This document shows positions 15,877 through 24,695 of a stretch of DNA of 40,996 nt, in pieces. Each line of letters opens with the position of its first letter. Positions within the stretch are counted from its first letter, which is position 1. The notes below the pieces were generated by a model that was not told where the DNA came from, ran no database searches, and saw only the letters and a list, made by a program, of their open reading frames with translations. This stretch comes from a virus. A program made the translations under genes and the position numbers. The stretch covers positions 1 through 40,996 of the IMG/VR virus record IMGVR_UViG_3300019873_000001. One strand, given 5' to 3'.

Positions 15877-16011
15877 TTAAGGTTTAGCTTGGTTAATCAT
15901 AAGTGGAGTAACAAGAACTATCTTGCCTCCTGTTTCTAATAATAAAAAACTACTACTTTCTTGTAATAAAAATATAGAGGAAAAATTTGTAGGTTTGTCT
16001 TGATTTATCAT
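15877..16011 (-). CDS. 44-aa small protein in structural operon
   Basis: Its ATG overlaps the stop of the 241-aa connector gene as ATGA, and it ends 5 bases before the fibre-like gene. Leucine/serine-rich with one weak hydrophobic segment. The function is unknown. Confidence 0.45.
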   Translation of the reverse strand: MINQDKPTNFSSIFLLQESSSFLLLETGGKIVLVTPLMINQAKP

Positions 16012-16733
16012 CTTGGGCTTCTATGTTTAACTTGTAATACATTTGGCTCATCTGTTTCTCTCGTAGCGAAATAGTCTTCTAACTTCTGCTCTTCCTTTTG
16101 AAGTTCCACACTTAACGCCTGTAAATTGGGAAGTCCCAATGTAAATGCGGCATCGTAAGCACTCGCCACAACAAATCCTCTATGTAAATCGTCAGCTACA
16201 CCAGGTGCTTTAGTTGTATCGGTAGCTACAAAATATGAGGGTGAACGTTGAAAATAGTATTTAATTCCTGCGGTTACTGAAGTAGCTGGTTTTGGATAAA
16301 GTTTTATCACATTGTCGGCTATTTTGTCATAGTAAAGAGGAAGCCCTGCCGTTTTATTCCATTCGTCTAGTGCTATGCCACCTAGTTGCGCTTGGTCTAT
16401 TGGAATAAGCTGTCTATAAAACCCTGTAACGTCTAAAATGTCTATTCTAGTAAGATTGGTGATTCTATTTCCTTGCTCATCAGTTAAGAAAGAATATTCA
16501 GCTACATTTGCTGTAAGATTTGATACCCCAATAGGTAGTTTAGTGTGATTTGTATCATCAAGTTGAAATTTCTTATCATTGCCTTTTCCATAAGTAAAGA
16601 TTTTATTAAGCCAGTCGTTTGAGGAATTTACGACCCGTGAGGTCGCCCATTGGTTTGCGTCAACTCTAGCCATTGCTCTAGTTCGTTGTAAAATTCCCGT
16701 ATCATTGATTGTATCTGAAAAAGGTATGCTCAT
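16008..16733 (-). CDS. Head-tail connector / tail tube protein, 241 aa
   Basis: The size, alternating beta pattern and C-terminal helix rich in Q/E (residues 205-225) resemble podovirus head-completion or tubular proteins (P22 gp4 or T7 gp11 type). The middle has LIPIDQAQL, KLYPKPATSV and a KYYFQRSP strand, as in that group. It follows the capsid genes and is coupled by ATGA to the coiled-coil gene upstream. Confidence 0.55.
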   Translation of the reverse strand: MSIPFSDTINDTGILQRTRAMARVDANQWATSRVVNSSNDWLNKIFTYGKGNDKKFQLDDTNHTKLPIGVSNLTANVAEYSFLTDEQGNRITNLTRIDILDVTGFYRQLIPIDQAQLGGIALDEWNKTAGLPLYYDKIADNVIKLYPKPATSVTAGIKYYFQRSPSYFVATDTTKAPGVADDLHRGFVVASAYDAAFTLGLPNLQALSVELQKEEQKLEDYFATRETDEPNVLQVKHRSPR

Positions 16734-17266
16734 TGTCTTTTCTTAAAGTTATTCTTAAAGTCAACCAAGTGATTAAAAATCGTTGCTTGTATCTCGCCAT
16801 CTACAAGTTGCAGACTTTCATTGTCGTCAAACTGGTCTTCCAGAAATGGTTTCATTAACTCTCTGCCAAGCGGGATTATTTTATCGGAGAATTTCTGAGC
16901 TTTAAGAGCGATTTTATTTCTTTCAGTTTCTAGTTCTTCTTTCTTTTTTTTCAACTCATCATACTTGGTATGCAATTCTTGCGGAACTTGTTTCATCATC
17001 CTGTCAAAGATTTCTTTCTTTAACGCATCCATCTCTTTAATAGCTTCGTCCACTTTCGCTCCGACTACTTTTTGTTTCTCGTTTATATCGGCAATTTCTA
17101 CTTTCTTTTCTTCTTCCTGAATTTTCTTATCAGTTTCCTCCATTTCCTTTTCAAGTTGTTCTATTTCTACCGATTTTGCTCTGCCAATTTCCACCAACTC
17201 TCCTTTTTTTGTAAGAAGGTCTTTTAGTTTGGAATTCTGAATTGTTACTACTTTTGGGTAAAGCAT
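16730..17266 (-). CDS. Coiled-coil protein, 178 aa
   Basis: Residues 10-135 are nearly all K/E/I/L heptads, a long coiled coil with a hinge near 60. The remainder is globular. It lies between the glycosyltransferase and the connector. A structural or assembly role is plausible; no family was recognised. Confidence 0.55.
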   Translation of the reverse strand: MLYPKVVTIQNSKLKDLLTKKGELVEIGRAKSVEIEQLEKEMEETDKKIQEEEKKVEIADINEKQKVVGAKVDEAIKEMDALKKEIFDRMMKQVPQELHTKYDELKKKKEELETERNKIALKAQKFSDKIIPLGRELMKPFLEDQFDDNESLQLVDGEIQATIFNHLVDFKNNFKKRQ

Positions 17267-17267
17267 T

Positions 17268-18353
17268 TTATTTATTCATTATACCACTATTAAAGAGAGA
17301 CTCATACGCTTCACGCCACAAGGGAGCATTTTTTTCTATGGAATAATTTTCTACGACATATTCCTTTGCTTTACGTCCCATTTCTCTGCGTGATTCCTTG
17401 TTTGTTATCAACTGTTCCATTTGAAATATCCAACTTTCTGTGTTGGTAGCCAGCAATAAGTGTTTAGCATCTTTGGAATTAACTTCATAGGGGCTATCTT
17501 TGGTTGAAAAACTCTGTCCTATGGTTGGGATTTCTAACATGGAATTTTCCAAGAACTTCAGATTTGACTTGCATCTATTGAAATACGATTCATATCTAGG
17601 AATAATTACTATATCTAATTTTAATTCGTTCAAGTATTGGTAATAAATATCACTACTAACAAAAGAGTGCCATTCTATATTTACTTTATTCCAAAAAGCA
17701 TACTCATCTACGTAAAGTTTCTTGTAGATTTCATTATCGCCTTCCGGTGGTAGTGAAAGTAGAACTAGGCGAACTCTCGGGTCGTGTTGGTAGTGTTCTA
17801 TGATAGGTTTTAGCACTTCTACGTCGGAGGTTACACCCACGCTTCCAGTTATACCTATTCGCACAATATCTGTTTCGTTTTTAAGCGGTTCTGGGTAGTA
17901 GAAAGGGTCTACACAATTTGGCAGGACTACTACGTTTGGGTTGAGTTCAAGATATTCCTTTTTAAGAAATTCCGTAGAGCAAGTTATGAGGTCGGCTTCT
18001 TTAACAAAGGTATCTATGCTTTTATTCAGTGTGTCTAGTCCTCGCTTTACTTTCTCCTCGTTCATATACTCATTGAATTTGAAACCATTGTAATCCTTGA
18101 AAGTATCATCGTTGTCAGCGACTATCTTTTTACCCGCTTTCTTTAGAGCGCGTGCCGCCGCCAAAGCTTCAGCTCTTTCGGGACGATGAAAAACTACAAC
18201 ATCCGCATCAACTAATGCCTTGGCTTTTTGTTCTGGGGAAATTCTTTGGAGAGTCAGCGTTGTCCTATCTCCGTCCCAGCCATTTTCTTGCAGAGGAAAT
18301 AGACACCTTACATTAAAACACCCCTCGTATGAACTCATGAAGTAAACTTTCAT
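17268..18353 (-). CDS. GT4-like glycosyltransferase in capsid operon, 361 aa
   Basis: A GT-B fold is indicated by an N-terminal Rossmann-like half (VYFMSSYEG, DADVVVFHRP, KIVADNDD, LITCSTEFL, VVLPNCVDP) and a C-terminal half (VRIGITGSVG, a long loop, NLKFLENSMLEIPTIG, then REMGRKAKEYVVENYS). The LKFLENSMLEIP block corresponds to the donor-binding region of GT4 enzymes. It probably transfers a sugar from a nucleotide sugar. Its place between capsid and connector genes, with ATGA coupling, suggests sugar addition to virion proteins. Confidence 0.75.
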   Translation of the reverse strand: MKVYFMSSYEGCFNVRCLFPLQENGWDGDRTTLTLQRISPEQKAKALVDADVVVFHRPERAEALAAARALKKAGKKIVADNDDTFKDYNGFKFNEYMNEEKVKRGLDTLNKSIDTFVKEADLITCSTEFLKKEYLELNPNVVVLPNCVDPFYYPEPLKNETDIVRIGITGSVGVTSDVEVLKPIIEHYQHDPRVRLVLLSLPPEGDNEIYKKLYVDEYAFWNKVNIEWHSFVSSDIYYQYLNELKLDIVIIPRYESYFNRCKSNLKFLENSMLEIPTIGQSFSTKDSPYEVNSKDAKHLLLATNTESWIFQMEQLITNKESRREMGRKAKEYVVENYSIEKNAPLWREAYESLFNSGIMNK

Positions 18354-18589
18354 AATTTTTCTAGCGCTTCGGTTATCTTCCTGTTAATAATCTCCTCAAT
18401 TTTTCGACTAATCATTTCATCTATCTTGGAAGTTTTTGCTGGCATTATTGGTGTTGGTATAACTTCTGATTGCATTTCTTCTGGCTCAACTGGCTGAATT
18501 ATTTGTCTAGTCTTTGGATTGATGATATTCCCACTAGGGTCTATCCTGACACTTTCCTTTTTTATATTTGGGGATATTACGACTGGCAT
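18350..18589 (-). CDS. Hypothetical 79-aa protein after major capsid gene
   Basis: Proline-rich, probably disordered N-terminal half, then a C-terminal helix (residues 53-79; alternating I/E/K). It may be a small decoration or assembly factor. It starts right at the foot of the hairpin at 18590-18648. Confidence 0.5.
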   Translation of the reverse strand: MPVVISPNIKKESVRIDPSGNIINPKTRQIIQPVEPEEMQSEVIPTPIMPAKTSKIDEMISRKIEEIINRKITEALEKL

Positions 18590-18648
18590 AAATTGTTTTC
18601 TAATTTAGTGATGTTCCGCAATTAGATGTGGACACCACTAAACAATTT
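18590..18648 (-). other. Stem-loop between capsid gene and next gene
   Basis: AAATTGTTT (18590-18598) can pair with AAACAATTT (18640-18648), and alternatively TTTAGTG (18604-18610) with CACTAAA (18636-18642), with TGTTCC/GGACA inside. The two outer pairings share bases and so compete. No T tract follows. mRNA processing, 3' protection of the capsid message or translation control of the 79-aa gene are possible. Confidence 0.45.
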
Positions 18649-18663
18649 AAATTAAATTGATAA

Positions 18664-19569
18664 TTAAGCCGCTGTCAAAAGCGAAACTCCTGCGTTATCT
18701 CTATTCTCTACTACGCCATAAAGTAAATCGGCTGTAGTTAGAGTTGAAAGATAATCGGGAATGTAGTTTGACTGCACACGAACGCCATAGCGTCCTGTCA
18801 TGCTACTACCTAATGAACCACCACTACCTAGTGGTGAGGTTGCAAAATGTAGCGCGTCTCGGTGAGCAAGCGCATTGTATCGTCCAGCCGTTCCTGAAAC
18901 GTATTGCACGTTGTTGGAAACGTAAACCGGAATACCATACAAAGAAGCGCGAGGTGTCTTGGCTGTCGGGTCATTGACGGGTGAGTTCACTGCCAAGGAG
19001 AACTTATCAATGTTTTGGATTTGTTTCCAAAATACGGAAGGAGAAAGGAAGAAAGCAACGTCAGAAGACGTGTCAATTCCTACAGACTCCAAAGCTGAAA
19101 TTGCCGCGCGAATATCAGAGTCGGCTAGGTTTGCAGTTGAAGCGCCTACTACTGTGCTAAACCCTTGGAATAGGGATGCCAGAGCAACTTCCAACTTCTT
19201 TGCCATCGTGTACCCTGAACTCTTTGCATATCTCTCTTGGAGATAGTATGAGTGTTTAACTTGGGCGGCTTCGCGGTCTTCTATTGCGAAGGATACTTCA
19301 TACCATTGGTCTACTGTCAAAGTAATTTTAGTGTCCGTTGGGGCATTTAAAGTTACTGCAGTAGCTACCACTTTTGCATTAGCGCCAAATTCAGATAAGT
19401 TTGGAGTATAAAGAGCTGAACCTCCACTTGCTAGTTCTGAAGAACGGTCTACGAAAAAGTCCGCTATCAGAAGTTTCAGTTTGAAGAATTCATTTATCTT
19501 ATCTCCCCAGAGTAACGGGATGTTCACGGCGAGCGTTGTACCCGTCATTGTTGTGGTTGGGAATGCCAT
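18664..19569 (-). CDS. Major capsid protein (HK97-fold type)
   Basis: A 301-aa protein after the scaffold gene. It has an N-arm with T/L repeats, a DKINEFFKLKLLIADFF helix, a central helix-rich domain (SGYTMAKKLEVALASLF), AISALESVGID and SPSVFWKQI typical of the P domain, IYGIPVYVSNNV, and an end in beta strands. Order (terminase-portal-scaffold-coat) fixes the role. There is no N-terminal protease domain, so a separate scaffold is used. Absence of a visible prohead protease suggests a non-cleaved coat. Confidence 0.8.
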   Translation of the reverse strand: MAFPTTTMTGTTLAVNIPLLWGDKINEFFKLKLLIADFFVDRSSELASGGSALYTPNLSEFGANAKVVATAVTLNAPTDTKITLTVDQWYEVSFAIEDREAAQVKHSYYLQERYAKSSGYTMAKKLEVALASLFQGFSTVVGASTANLADSDIRAAISALESVGIDTSSDVAFFLSPSVFWKQIQNIDKFSLAVNSPVNDPTAKTPRASLYGIPVYVSNNVQYVSGTAGRYNALAHRDALHFATSPLGSGGSLGSSMTGRYGVRVQSNYIPDYLSTLTTADLLYGVVENRDNAGVSLLTAA

Positions 19570-19608
19570 ATATTTTCGACTAACACATTATGTTTTTAAT
19601 GTTAGCTA

Positions 19609-20136
19609 TTAGATACCCATAACTTTCTTAAATGCTTTTTCGTGTTCCTCGCGGGACATATCTGGCTTGATTAAGGATTCATCTTCCGATTCACCTGAAC
19701 CTTTTGAAGCACCAAGTTTAGCTTTTTCCTTCTTTTCTTTCTCTTTCAGCGTCGTCTGATAAGAGAGAAATAGAGGGTCTTTGATTGCCTCTTGCAGAGT
19801 CATGTCTGCGCCTTTGGCAATAACTTTCGCCTTTTCGATTTCTTCATCTGATAGTCCGCGAGCAATTAGTTTGAGTTCTTCTGAAAGTTGTGGGTCATTG
19901 TTAACGGGAAGCTTAGCTTCTTTCAGAGCTTTTAACTCTGCTTCAGCTTTTGTAGCTCTACCGATAGCGTCTTTAGCAAATTTCTTTGCTTTTTCCGCTT
20001 CTATCTTTAGAACTTCAGTGTCTTCCTGTTCACTGGTTTCGTTGCTATTGGTAGCTTCGTGAACCTCTGTGTTTGTGTCCACAGCGACATCTTCAGCTTC
20101 GTCAGCCATAGATATTTGATGGTTTATGCCTCTCAT
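19609..20136 (-). CDS. Putative scaffolding protein, 175 aa
   Basis: Very acidic N-terminus (about 45 residues rich in E/D/T), a coiled-coil middle (K/A/E heptads, 42-75) and a basic/acidic C-terminal tail: the usual composition of scaffolds. It lies directly before the coat gene. The start at 20136 overlaps the TGA of a 20-codon frame as ATGA; an in-frame ATG ten codons in (MADEAED) is an alternative start. Confidence 0.65.
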   Translation of the reverse strand: MRGINHQISMADEAEDVAVDTNTEVHEATNSNETSEQEDTEVLKIEAEKAKKFAKDAIGRATKAEAELKALKEAKLPVNNDPQLSEELKLIARGLSDEEIEKAKVIAKGADMTLQEAIKDPLFLSYQTTLKEKEKKEKAKLGASKGSGESEDESLIKPDMSREEHEKAFKKVMGI

Positions 20137-20195
20137 CGGGCGTTAGTCGGTTTATGCAGAGCCGATTTGCGGTTAAATGGGTTTATTGACATCAT
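20133..20195 (-). CDS. Possible 20-aa leader peptide before scaffold
   Basis: A basic 20-codon frame whose TGA overlaps the scaffold ATG exactly as in many other gene pairs here. It may only serve to couple translation. Too short to be sure. Confidence 0.3.
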   Translation of the reverse strand: MMSINPFNRKSALHKPTNAR

Positions 20196-20199
20196 TGGT

Positions 20200-20271
20200 C
20201 TAAACTGTTCCAGTAGTTTCAGTACCTACTACCGGCTCTGGTGTTGGTTCTGTCTTTTTTTCTTCATCCAT
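20200..20271 (-). CDS. Possible 23-aa acidic peptide
   Basis: Starts with ATG after AT-rich sequence; E/T/P-rich, similar in style to the acidic start of the scaffold. Could be real or a relic. Apart from this and the 20-codon frame, the 20137-20285 gap shows nothing. Confidence 0.25.
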   Translation of the reverse strand: MDEEKKTEPTPEPVVGTETTGTV

Positions 20272-20285
20272 AAAATTATTATTAC

Positions 20286-20483
20286 TTATTTATAATCACG
20301 ACCTAGTTTCGTTCTTCGTGGTTTGCCTACTCCTCTTGTCGCGTGAAATTCAGCTATACCTTTAGCGATTGATCCTACATTATAACTAAAGTTGCGAATG
20401 GACGGTCCTTTAGTGGTAGCTGGCAATCCCGCACTTGGCGAAGCCCAAAATTCTTTTGTGAAATTGCTTACTTTTTTTCTCAT
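20286..20483 (-). CDS. Hypothetical basic protein, 65 aa
   Basis: Very basic (R/K at both ends), with a glycine/serine-rich middle. It lies between an HNH endonuclease gene and the scaffold. The function is unknown; the charge would suit DNA contact. Confidence 0.5.
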   Translation of the reverse strand: MRKKVSNFTKEFWASPSAGLPATTKGPSIRNFSYNVGSIAKGIAEFHATRGVGKPRRTKLGRDYK

Positions 20484-20948
20484 TTATTGTTTTATTGCTA
20501 AATTATTGAATAATCCTTGCGACCTTTGATTATATGCTTTTGATGCTTCTTTGGGAGTATTAAAATATCCAATATGAAATACTTTTCCAAATGACGAGAT
20601 CTGTGCCACCCATCTCTTAGATTGTTTTTTGAAACTTACTCCTTTCAAACCACTTTTATTATCCCTACGGATGTTGCTATTCCATTGATTCTCTGAACGA
20701 GTTGCTATTCTTAGATTATTCCTACGATTATCCAACCGATTTCTGTTTATATGATCTGTGTCCATACCATTCGGAGTATCTACGATTTCTCTATGCATCC
20801 ATATCGTTTTTCTTTTTCCTTCACTATTTCTGCCATTCCTTACAGCGTATCCAGTACTAGAACAATACCACGAGAATTGATTCAATTTATCAAAATCTTT
20901 TTCATCGACCATTGCATATTTATTTTTTGTCAATTCTATTCTCTTCAT
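20484..20948 (-). CDS. HNH homing endonuclease with AP2-type domain
   Basis: A 154-aa free-standing mobile nuclease. The HNH core spans residues 52-90 (MHREIV, DTDHINRNRLDNRRNNLRI, ending ENQWNS). The C-terminal AP2-like DNA-binding domain spans 99-145 (SGLKGVSF, W, GKVFHIGYF, EASKAYN). It sits within the portal-scaffold interval, 4 bases after the 74-aa gene, and is a likely insertion. A relative with the same domain order is at 28212-28673. Confidence 0.85.
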   Translation of the reverse strand: MKRIELTKNKYAMVDEKDFDKLNQFSWYCSSTGYAVRNGRNSEGKRKTIWMHREIVDTPNGMDTDHINRNRLDNRRNNLRIATRSENQWNSNIRRDNKSGLKGVSFKKQSKRWVAQISSFGKVFHIGYFNTPKEASKAYNQRSQGLFNNLAIKQ

Positions 20949-20952
20949 CTTG

Positions 20953-21177
20953 CTATCTCGCTACATTTATCTGATCCTTTTCTTTTGGTTTGGGTGTAAA
21001 CATTATTTCTAAATTATTAAACGCAGCATCTATCACCTCTTTGGCGTCCGCAACTGCATAAGGTTCTTCTCTATCCATTAACCTTCGCACGGCCTCATCT
21101 TTTAAGTATTGTATCAGATATTCATGGACATTATTCTTTGTATCGGTGTCTTGGTAAAATTCTTGGAGACTTTTCAT
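20953..21177 (-). CDS. Hypothetical 74-aa protein downstream of portal
   Basis: Helical, acidic/basic mix; the start overlaps the portal stop as ATGA. Small helical proteins in this position are common in phage packaging operons, but no family was recognised. Confidence 0.5.
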   Translation of the reverse strand: MKSLQEFYQDTDTKNNVHEYLIQYLKDEAVRRLMDREEPYAVADAKEVIDAAFNNLEIMFTPKPKEKDQINVAR

Positions 21178-22976
21178 TGCGGTAATGGATTGGCCTGCAA
21201 GGACATCGGACTAGGTATAGGTTTTTGCATCATTTGATTCTGTTGCATAGTTTCCGCATCCTTCTTTGCTTTCTCATTTATAGCGCCAGTAATAGATATG
21301 GGCGAAATTCCTGCCCCAGACAACTCAATAATCCTAGTTAATAGCTGTGAAGCTACTGGATCTTGCGAAAGATTAGGATTAGATGCGTAAGTTATTAAGA
21401 TATTGTTTAAGGATTCGAGTGTCGCCGCTTTATTTCTCTGTTCACCGGTTATATTTACTGTAACTTTAGCTTTGAGATTCTTGTAGAAATCTTTGGGGAT
21501 TTTAATGAATCTTTGAGATTTAGTCTGTTTAATAAATTCATCGTAATTTTCTATCCAACCATCGTACTCTTCTTGGGTTACCATTTTACCTGATAAGATT
21601 TGTTCAATCGCACGCTGGTTAGCTTCTTTGGCAGTAAATTTGTCGTCTATTGTTTTAAGTTCTTCCGGCGAAAAATCATAAGCAAGGATATGCTCTCGGT
21701 TTAACTTTGAAGATAAATAGGGCATCACCCAATCTTCAATAATCTCGGTTATAAATATGCCAAGTTCTTGCTGTAAAGTTTTAAACACACTGTTTGATTG
21801 TTGTAAAACAGTGGCTTGTAATCTAAAAGGCGTGCCACTTGGTGGTGTTTCACCTCTCTGCGCGGCGTAAGCTGATGTAGTTTTCTCTAACTGATCGTAC
21901 CATTGAGTGATTAAGAGTCCATATTGATTGAGTCCGCCGCTAGGTAATAGATTCAGAGCTTCTATTGGTTTGCCTTCTTCAGTTTCTAATATCGTACCAT
22001 CATCTGTTTCTGTTAAGAGGTTTCTGCCTTTAAGTTTCTTTGAAGCGGATTGTCCGATTACTTTTGTAGTGTATTCCATCGCCCTGTATTGTTTCAGCAC
22101 CGCATCATTAGTCCATACTTGGGCTTCCTCACCTTCTTCCATTACGCCGACACCAAAACTTCTCCCGGCTTTAGGTTTCCTTGCCAGATATTTATACACT
22201 CTCTCCGTGTCATCTTCGCAATAAAGTTTCTCATAAGTTTCAAAGCTGTCGGTCTTACCAGACTCTACTGGGTTACCGGCGATATAATAAAGTTGGTAGC
22301 TGAATGTCTTTTCATCCTTTGATGTATATTTTTCACCTATCGCATCCTTGTAAGTAGCATAACTAAACTCGCCTCGTATCTCATAGATTGGCACACGCTT
22401 GCTTGATCCGCTATTCTTTAACTTATCTATCACCTTATCCACGTTCTTCCATTCGGTCATTTTAGAAAGTTCATTGGCGGTCATCCAATGCGTCTCCACT
22501 ATCGCACCTTTGATTATATTTACTTGGTCGGTTAAAGTGTTTTTCCACTCTGGTAGTTCCAAAGTAAGCTCTTTGTCTTTCATTACCTTTTTTACCAATA
22601 GAGAACCATACCGAGTGTGCATATCCCGCATATCGTTTAATGTTTTGGCGAAATTGATTTCTTTCATCCATACATAAATATCCTTTGAAAGAAGCCAACT
22701 CTCTAAATAGTGATTAGCGTCATCCGAAGTTATTTGAATATCTTTAGTGTCAATATCTTTAGCGGAATTTTCTACATCGCAAATAGCATTTAGAACTTGG
22801 AAGAAAGGTTTTTCCCTGCCCAGTTCATCTTTCTGTCCATTAAGATACTTCGAGTTGTTATAGTACTCAATCGTTTTTATTTGTTTCTTTTGAGAAAATT
22901 TCAACCCATCGACTAAGTCAATAGTTTTATCGTAGTTACCCTTGATGATTTCCAACTCTTGTTTAATAGTTAGCAT
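21174..22976 (-). CDS. Portal protein
   Basis: A 600-aa protein that should form the twelve-subunit ring for DNA entry. Evidence is its size, the place right after the large terminase, a mixed alpha/beta core with MRDMHTRYGSLLVKKV, QLYYIAGNPVESGKT and QYGLLITQWYDQLEKTTSAYAAQ segments, and a long C-terminal helical region ending in M/Q/P-rich sequence. The ATPP/GTPFRLQAT block resembles podovirus portals. It is coupled to the 74-aa gene by ATGA. Confidence 0.75.
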   Translation of the reverse strand: MLTIKQELEIIKGNYDKTIDLVDGLKFSQKKQIKTIEYYNNSKYLNGQKDELGREKPFFQVLNAICDVENSAKDIDTKDIQITSDDANHYLESWLLSKDIYVWMKEINFAKTLNDMRDMHTRYGSLLVKKVMKDKELTLELPEWKNTLTDQVNIIKGAIVETHWMTANELSKMTEWKNVDKVIDKLKNSGSSKRVPIYEIRGEFSYATYKDAIGEKYTSKDEKTFSYQLYYIAGNPVESGKTDSFETYEKLYCEDDTERVYKYLARKPKAGRSFGVGVMEEGEEAQVWTNDAVLKQYRAMEYTTKVIGQSASKKLKGRNLLTETDDGTILETEEGKPIEALNLLPSGGLNQYGLLITQWYDQLEKTTSAYAAQRGETPPSGTPFRLQATVLQQSNSVFKTLQQELGIFITEIIEDWVMPYLSSKLNREHILAYDFSPEELKTIDDKFTAKEANQRAIEQILSGKMVTQEEYDGWIENYDEFIKQTKSQRFIKIPKDFYKNLKAKVTVNITGEQRNKAATLESLNNILITYASNPNLSQDPVASQLLTRIIELSGAGISPISITGAINEKAKKDAETMQQNQMMQKPIPSPMSLQANPLPQ

Positions 22977-23014
22977 ATTACTTAATTATATTCTCACGTA
23001 AATATAAAGGCAAG

Positions 23015-23167
23015 CTATCGAGAGCTTTTACTATCAAATCTTTGTCTCGCTTCCATTCTATCTAACCTCTCAACGGGGTCTAAATCTTCGTGTAATGGTT
23101 TATTATCTTTAAAGTAAACACTTTTTATCAAATCGTATTCTTCTTTATCATTTAATGTTGGTCTCAT
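23015..23167 (-). CDS. 50-aa acidic/basic small protein between terminase and portal
   Basis: Its ATG overlaps the large terminase stop (ATGA). A charged helical protein with a conserved-looking DPVERLDRMEARQRF block. The function is unknown; the position suggests packaging. Confidence 0.5.
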   Translation of the reverse strand: MRPTLNDKEEYDLIKSVYFKDNKPLHEDLDPVERLDRMEARQRFDSKSSR

Positions 23168-24396
23168 CGTTGTGGTTGTAGATTTCTTAATCTTGATAAC
23201 ATTCTATCAGCTTTTTCAGCTTCCATATCTAATCCAACATTCTTCATCATAATTACGTAGCGTAAGGCATCGAGTAAATGGTCGTTGGCTTTCACCGGAT
23301 TTTCATTTTCATTCCTATCACCTTTTTCATCATCATAGGAGTACATTTCTAATTCAGCAATCAAGTTTACGCACTTCTTGTTTATCATTAGCTTGCCTGT
23401 AACAAATGCTTCTTTAACTTTATTTATCCCAGTGATGATACTTCCTTTCCCTTTGACAACTTCTCGCACATTTATATTTCTCTGTTTAAGTTCTTCTATG
23501 CCGCCCTGATTCTCTGGGTCAGGATAAACTTCATCAAACTTATTTCCTTTTACATAATCCGCTATCACTGCGTCTGTTCTCTCTCGCTTATACCATTCAT
23601 CTTCTACCCAGAACTTCTCCTTGGCAAAGTAAATGCTCAATACTCCCGCAGGATTTCTAAATCCAAAATCCACGCCGCCTAGTTTCTCGTAAGTATTCTC
23701 CGGTAATGTTTCGTATAAGTGTTTCTCTCTGCTAAATTCTTTATAAACCAGTCCTTGCGTTTTCTGAAAGCTCGCCATGTATTCCTGTTCAAATCGCTCT
23801 AAAGGTAGCGTAGCTTTAGCATTATCTATTTCCTCCTTCGGCACAAATGGATTGTCATAACTTGTGAAATGAAAACTCTTGTAGTCTTTGTCTTTCAACT
23901 CTTCATTGAATAAATCGTAGAAGTGATTAAATCCTTTTGGAGTAGAGACAAACATTGTTCCGCCTTTTGTATCTGTTAGTGTTGGTCGTAATACTTCCTG
24001 CCAGCCTGTCCAAAAGTTCCTCATTGAAGCTACCTCGTCTAAAATAATAAAATCAAATGCCTGTCCTCGTAAGTTCTCTATGGCTTCCCAACCTCGTAAT
24101 ACAATTAAACTTTCCGTATTGTCCTGTGTCTTGACTGTGAACTCTAAACTAGGCGCTTCTTTTACTTTTAACAGAATAGGTTGCAATTCTTTCTTTAACA
24201 TTGCAAAAGCAATATCTCTCGCTTGCTGAATGGTAGGTGCTATGTAAGCTATCTTTACACTCTTAGCAAATGCTTTCATCAGCATTATCTCTACCGCTAG
24301 AGTAGTTTTACCCCAACGCCTACCACAATTAAGAACCTTAAATCTTGCTTTACTCTTGGCTACTGTCTTTTGATTCGGGTGCAATGCGTATGCCAT
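23164..24396 (-). CDS. terL: Terminase large subunit
   Basis: The 410-aa DNA-packaging motor. The ATPase has Walker A GRRWGKTT (25-32), Walker B FIILDE (116-121) and motif III FVSTPKG (149-155). The RNase H-like nuclease begins with GGVDFGFRNPAG (Asp243) and carries a later acidic residue in NDHLLDALRY near residue 378. The length is slightly short but complete. It starts inside the end of the small terminase gene (47-base overlap) and heads the packaging/capsid series. Confidence 0.92.
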   Translation of the reverse strand: MAYALHPNQKTVAKSKARFKVLNCGRRWGKTTLAVEIMLMKAFAKSVKIAYIAPTIQQARDIAFAMLKKELQPILLKVKEAPSLEFTVKTQDNTESLIVLRGWEAIENLRGQAFDFIILDEVASMRNFWTGWQEVLRPTLTDTKGGTMFVSTPKGFNHFYDLFNEELKDKDYKSFHFTSYDNPFVPKEEIDNAKATLPLERFEQEYMASFQKTQGLVYKEFSREKHLYETLPENTYEKLGGVDFGFRNPAGVLSIYFAKEKFWVEDEWYKRERTDAVIADYVKGNKFDEVYPDPENQGGIEELKQRNINVREVVKGKGSIITGINKVKEAFVTGKLMINKKCVNLIAELEMYSYDDEKGDRNENENPVKANDHLLDALRYVIMMKNVGLDMEAEKADRMLSRLRNLQPQR

Positions 24397-24682
24397 AAGA
24401 TTCAGCTAAATCTTTATCTAATAACAAAACTTGAGTTATACCAGTTGCTTCTGTTTTACTATCAGGCATTCCTTCAGCCATTTTCCATACAAAATCTAAA
24501 TCTTGTGTTTTAAGCCATTCTGCCTTCTCTTCATCTGACATATTCTGTAATAATTCAGCCGCCATAGTCTTCATTTTCTTTCCCTTTCTTGCACCGCCAG
24601 GATTTCCCGATTGCCCTTTTTGAAATTGATATTGCTTCAACCAATCATACTGCTTCTTATGTTGCTCTTGAGTATTTTCCAT
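24350..24682 (-). CDS. Putative terminase small subunit (DUF5681-like N-terminus)
   Basis: A 110-aa protein with FQKGQSGNPGGARKGK near residues 20-35, the motif of a family often encoded beside phage terminases. A helical middle follows. It directly precedes and overlaps terL, so a small terminase or adaptor role is likely. An extended -10 lies 7 bases before the ATG, so its mRNA may be leaderless. Confidence 0.6.
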   Translation of the reverse strand: MENTQEQHKKQYDWLKQYQFQKGQSGNPGGARKGKKMKTMAAELLQNMSDEEKAEWLKTQDLDFVWKMAEGMPDSKTEATGITQVLLLDKDLAESYGIRIAPESKDSSQE

Positions 24683-24689
24683 ATCATAT

Positions 24690-24695
24690 ATTATA
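24690..24695 (-). promoter_or_regulatory. Extended -10 promoter for packaging operon
   Basis: The minus strand reads TGT-TATAAT, with 7 bases to the ATG of the small terminase gene. The expected start is at or next to the A of ATG. No clear -35 was found. Confidence 0.5.
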
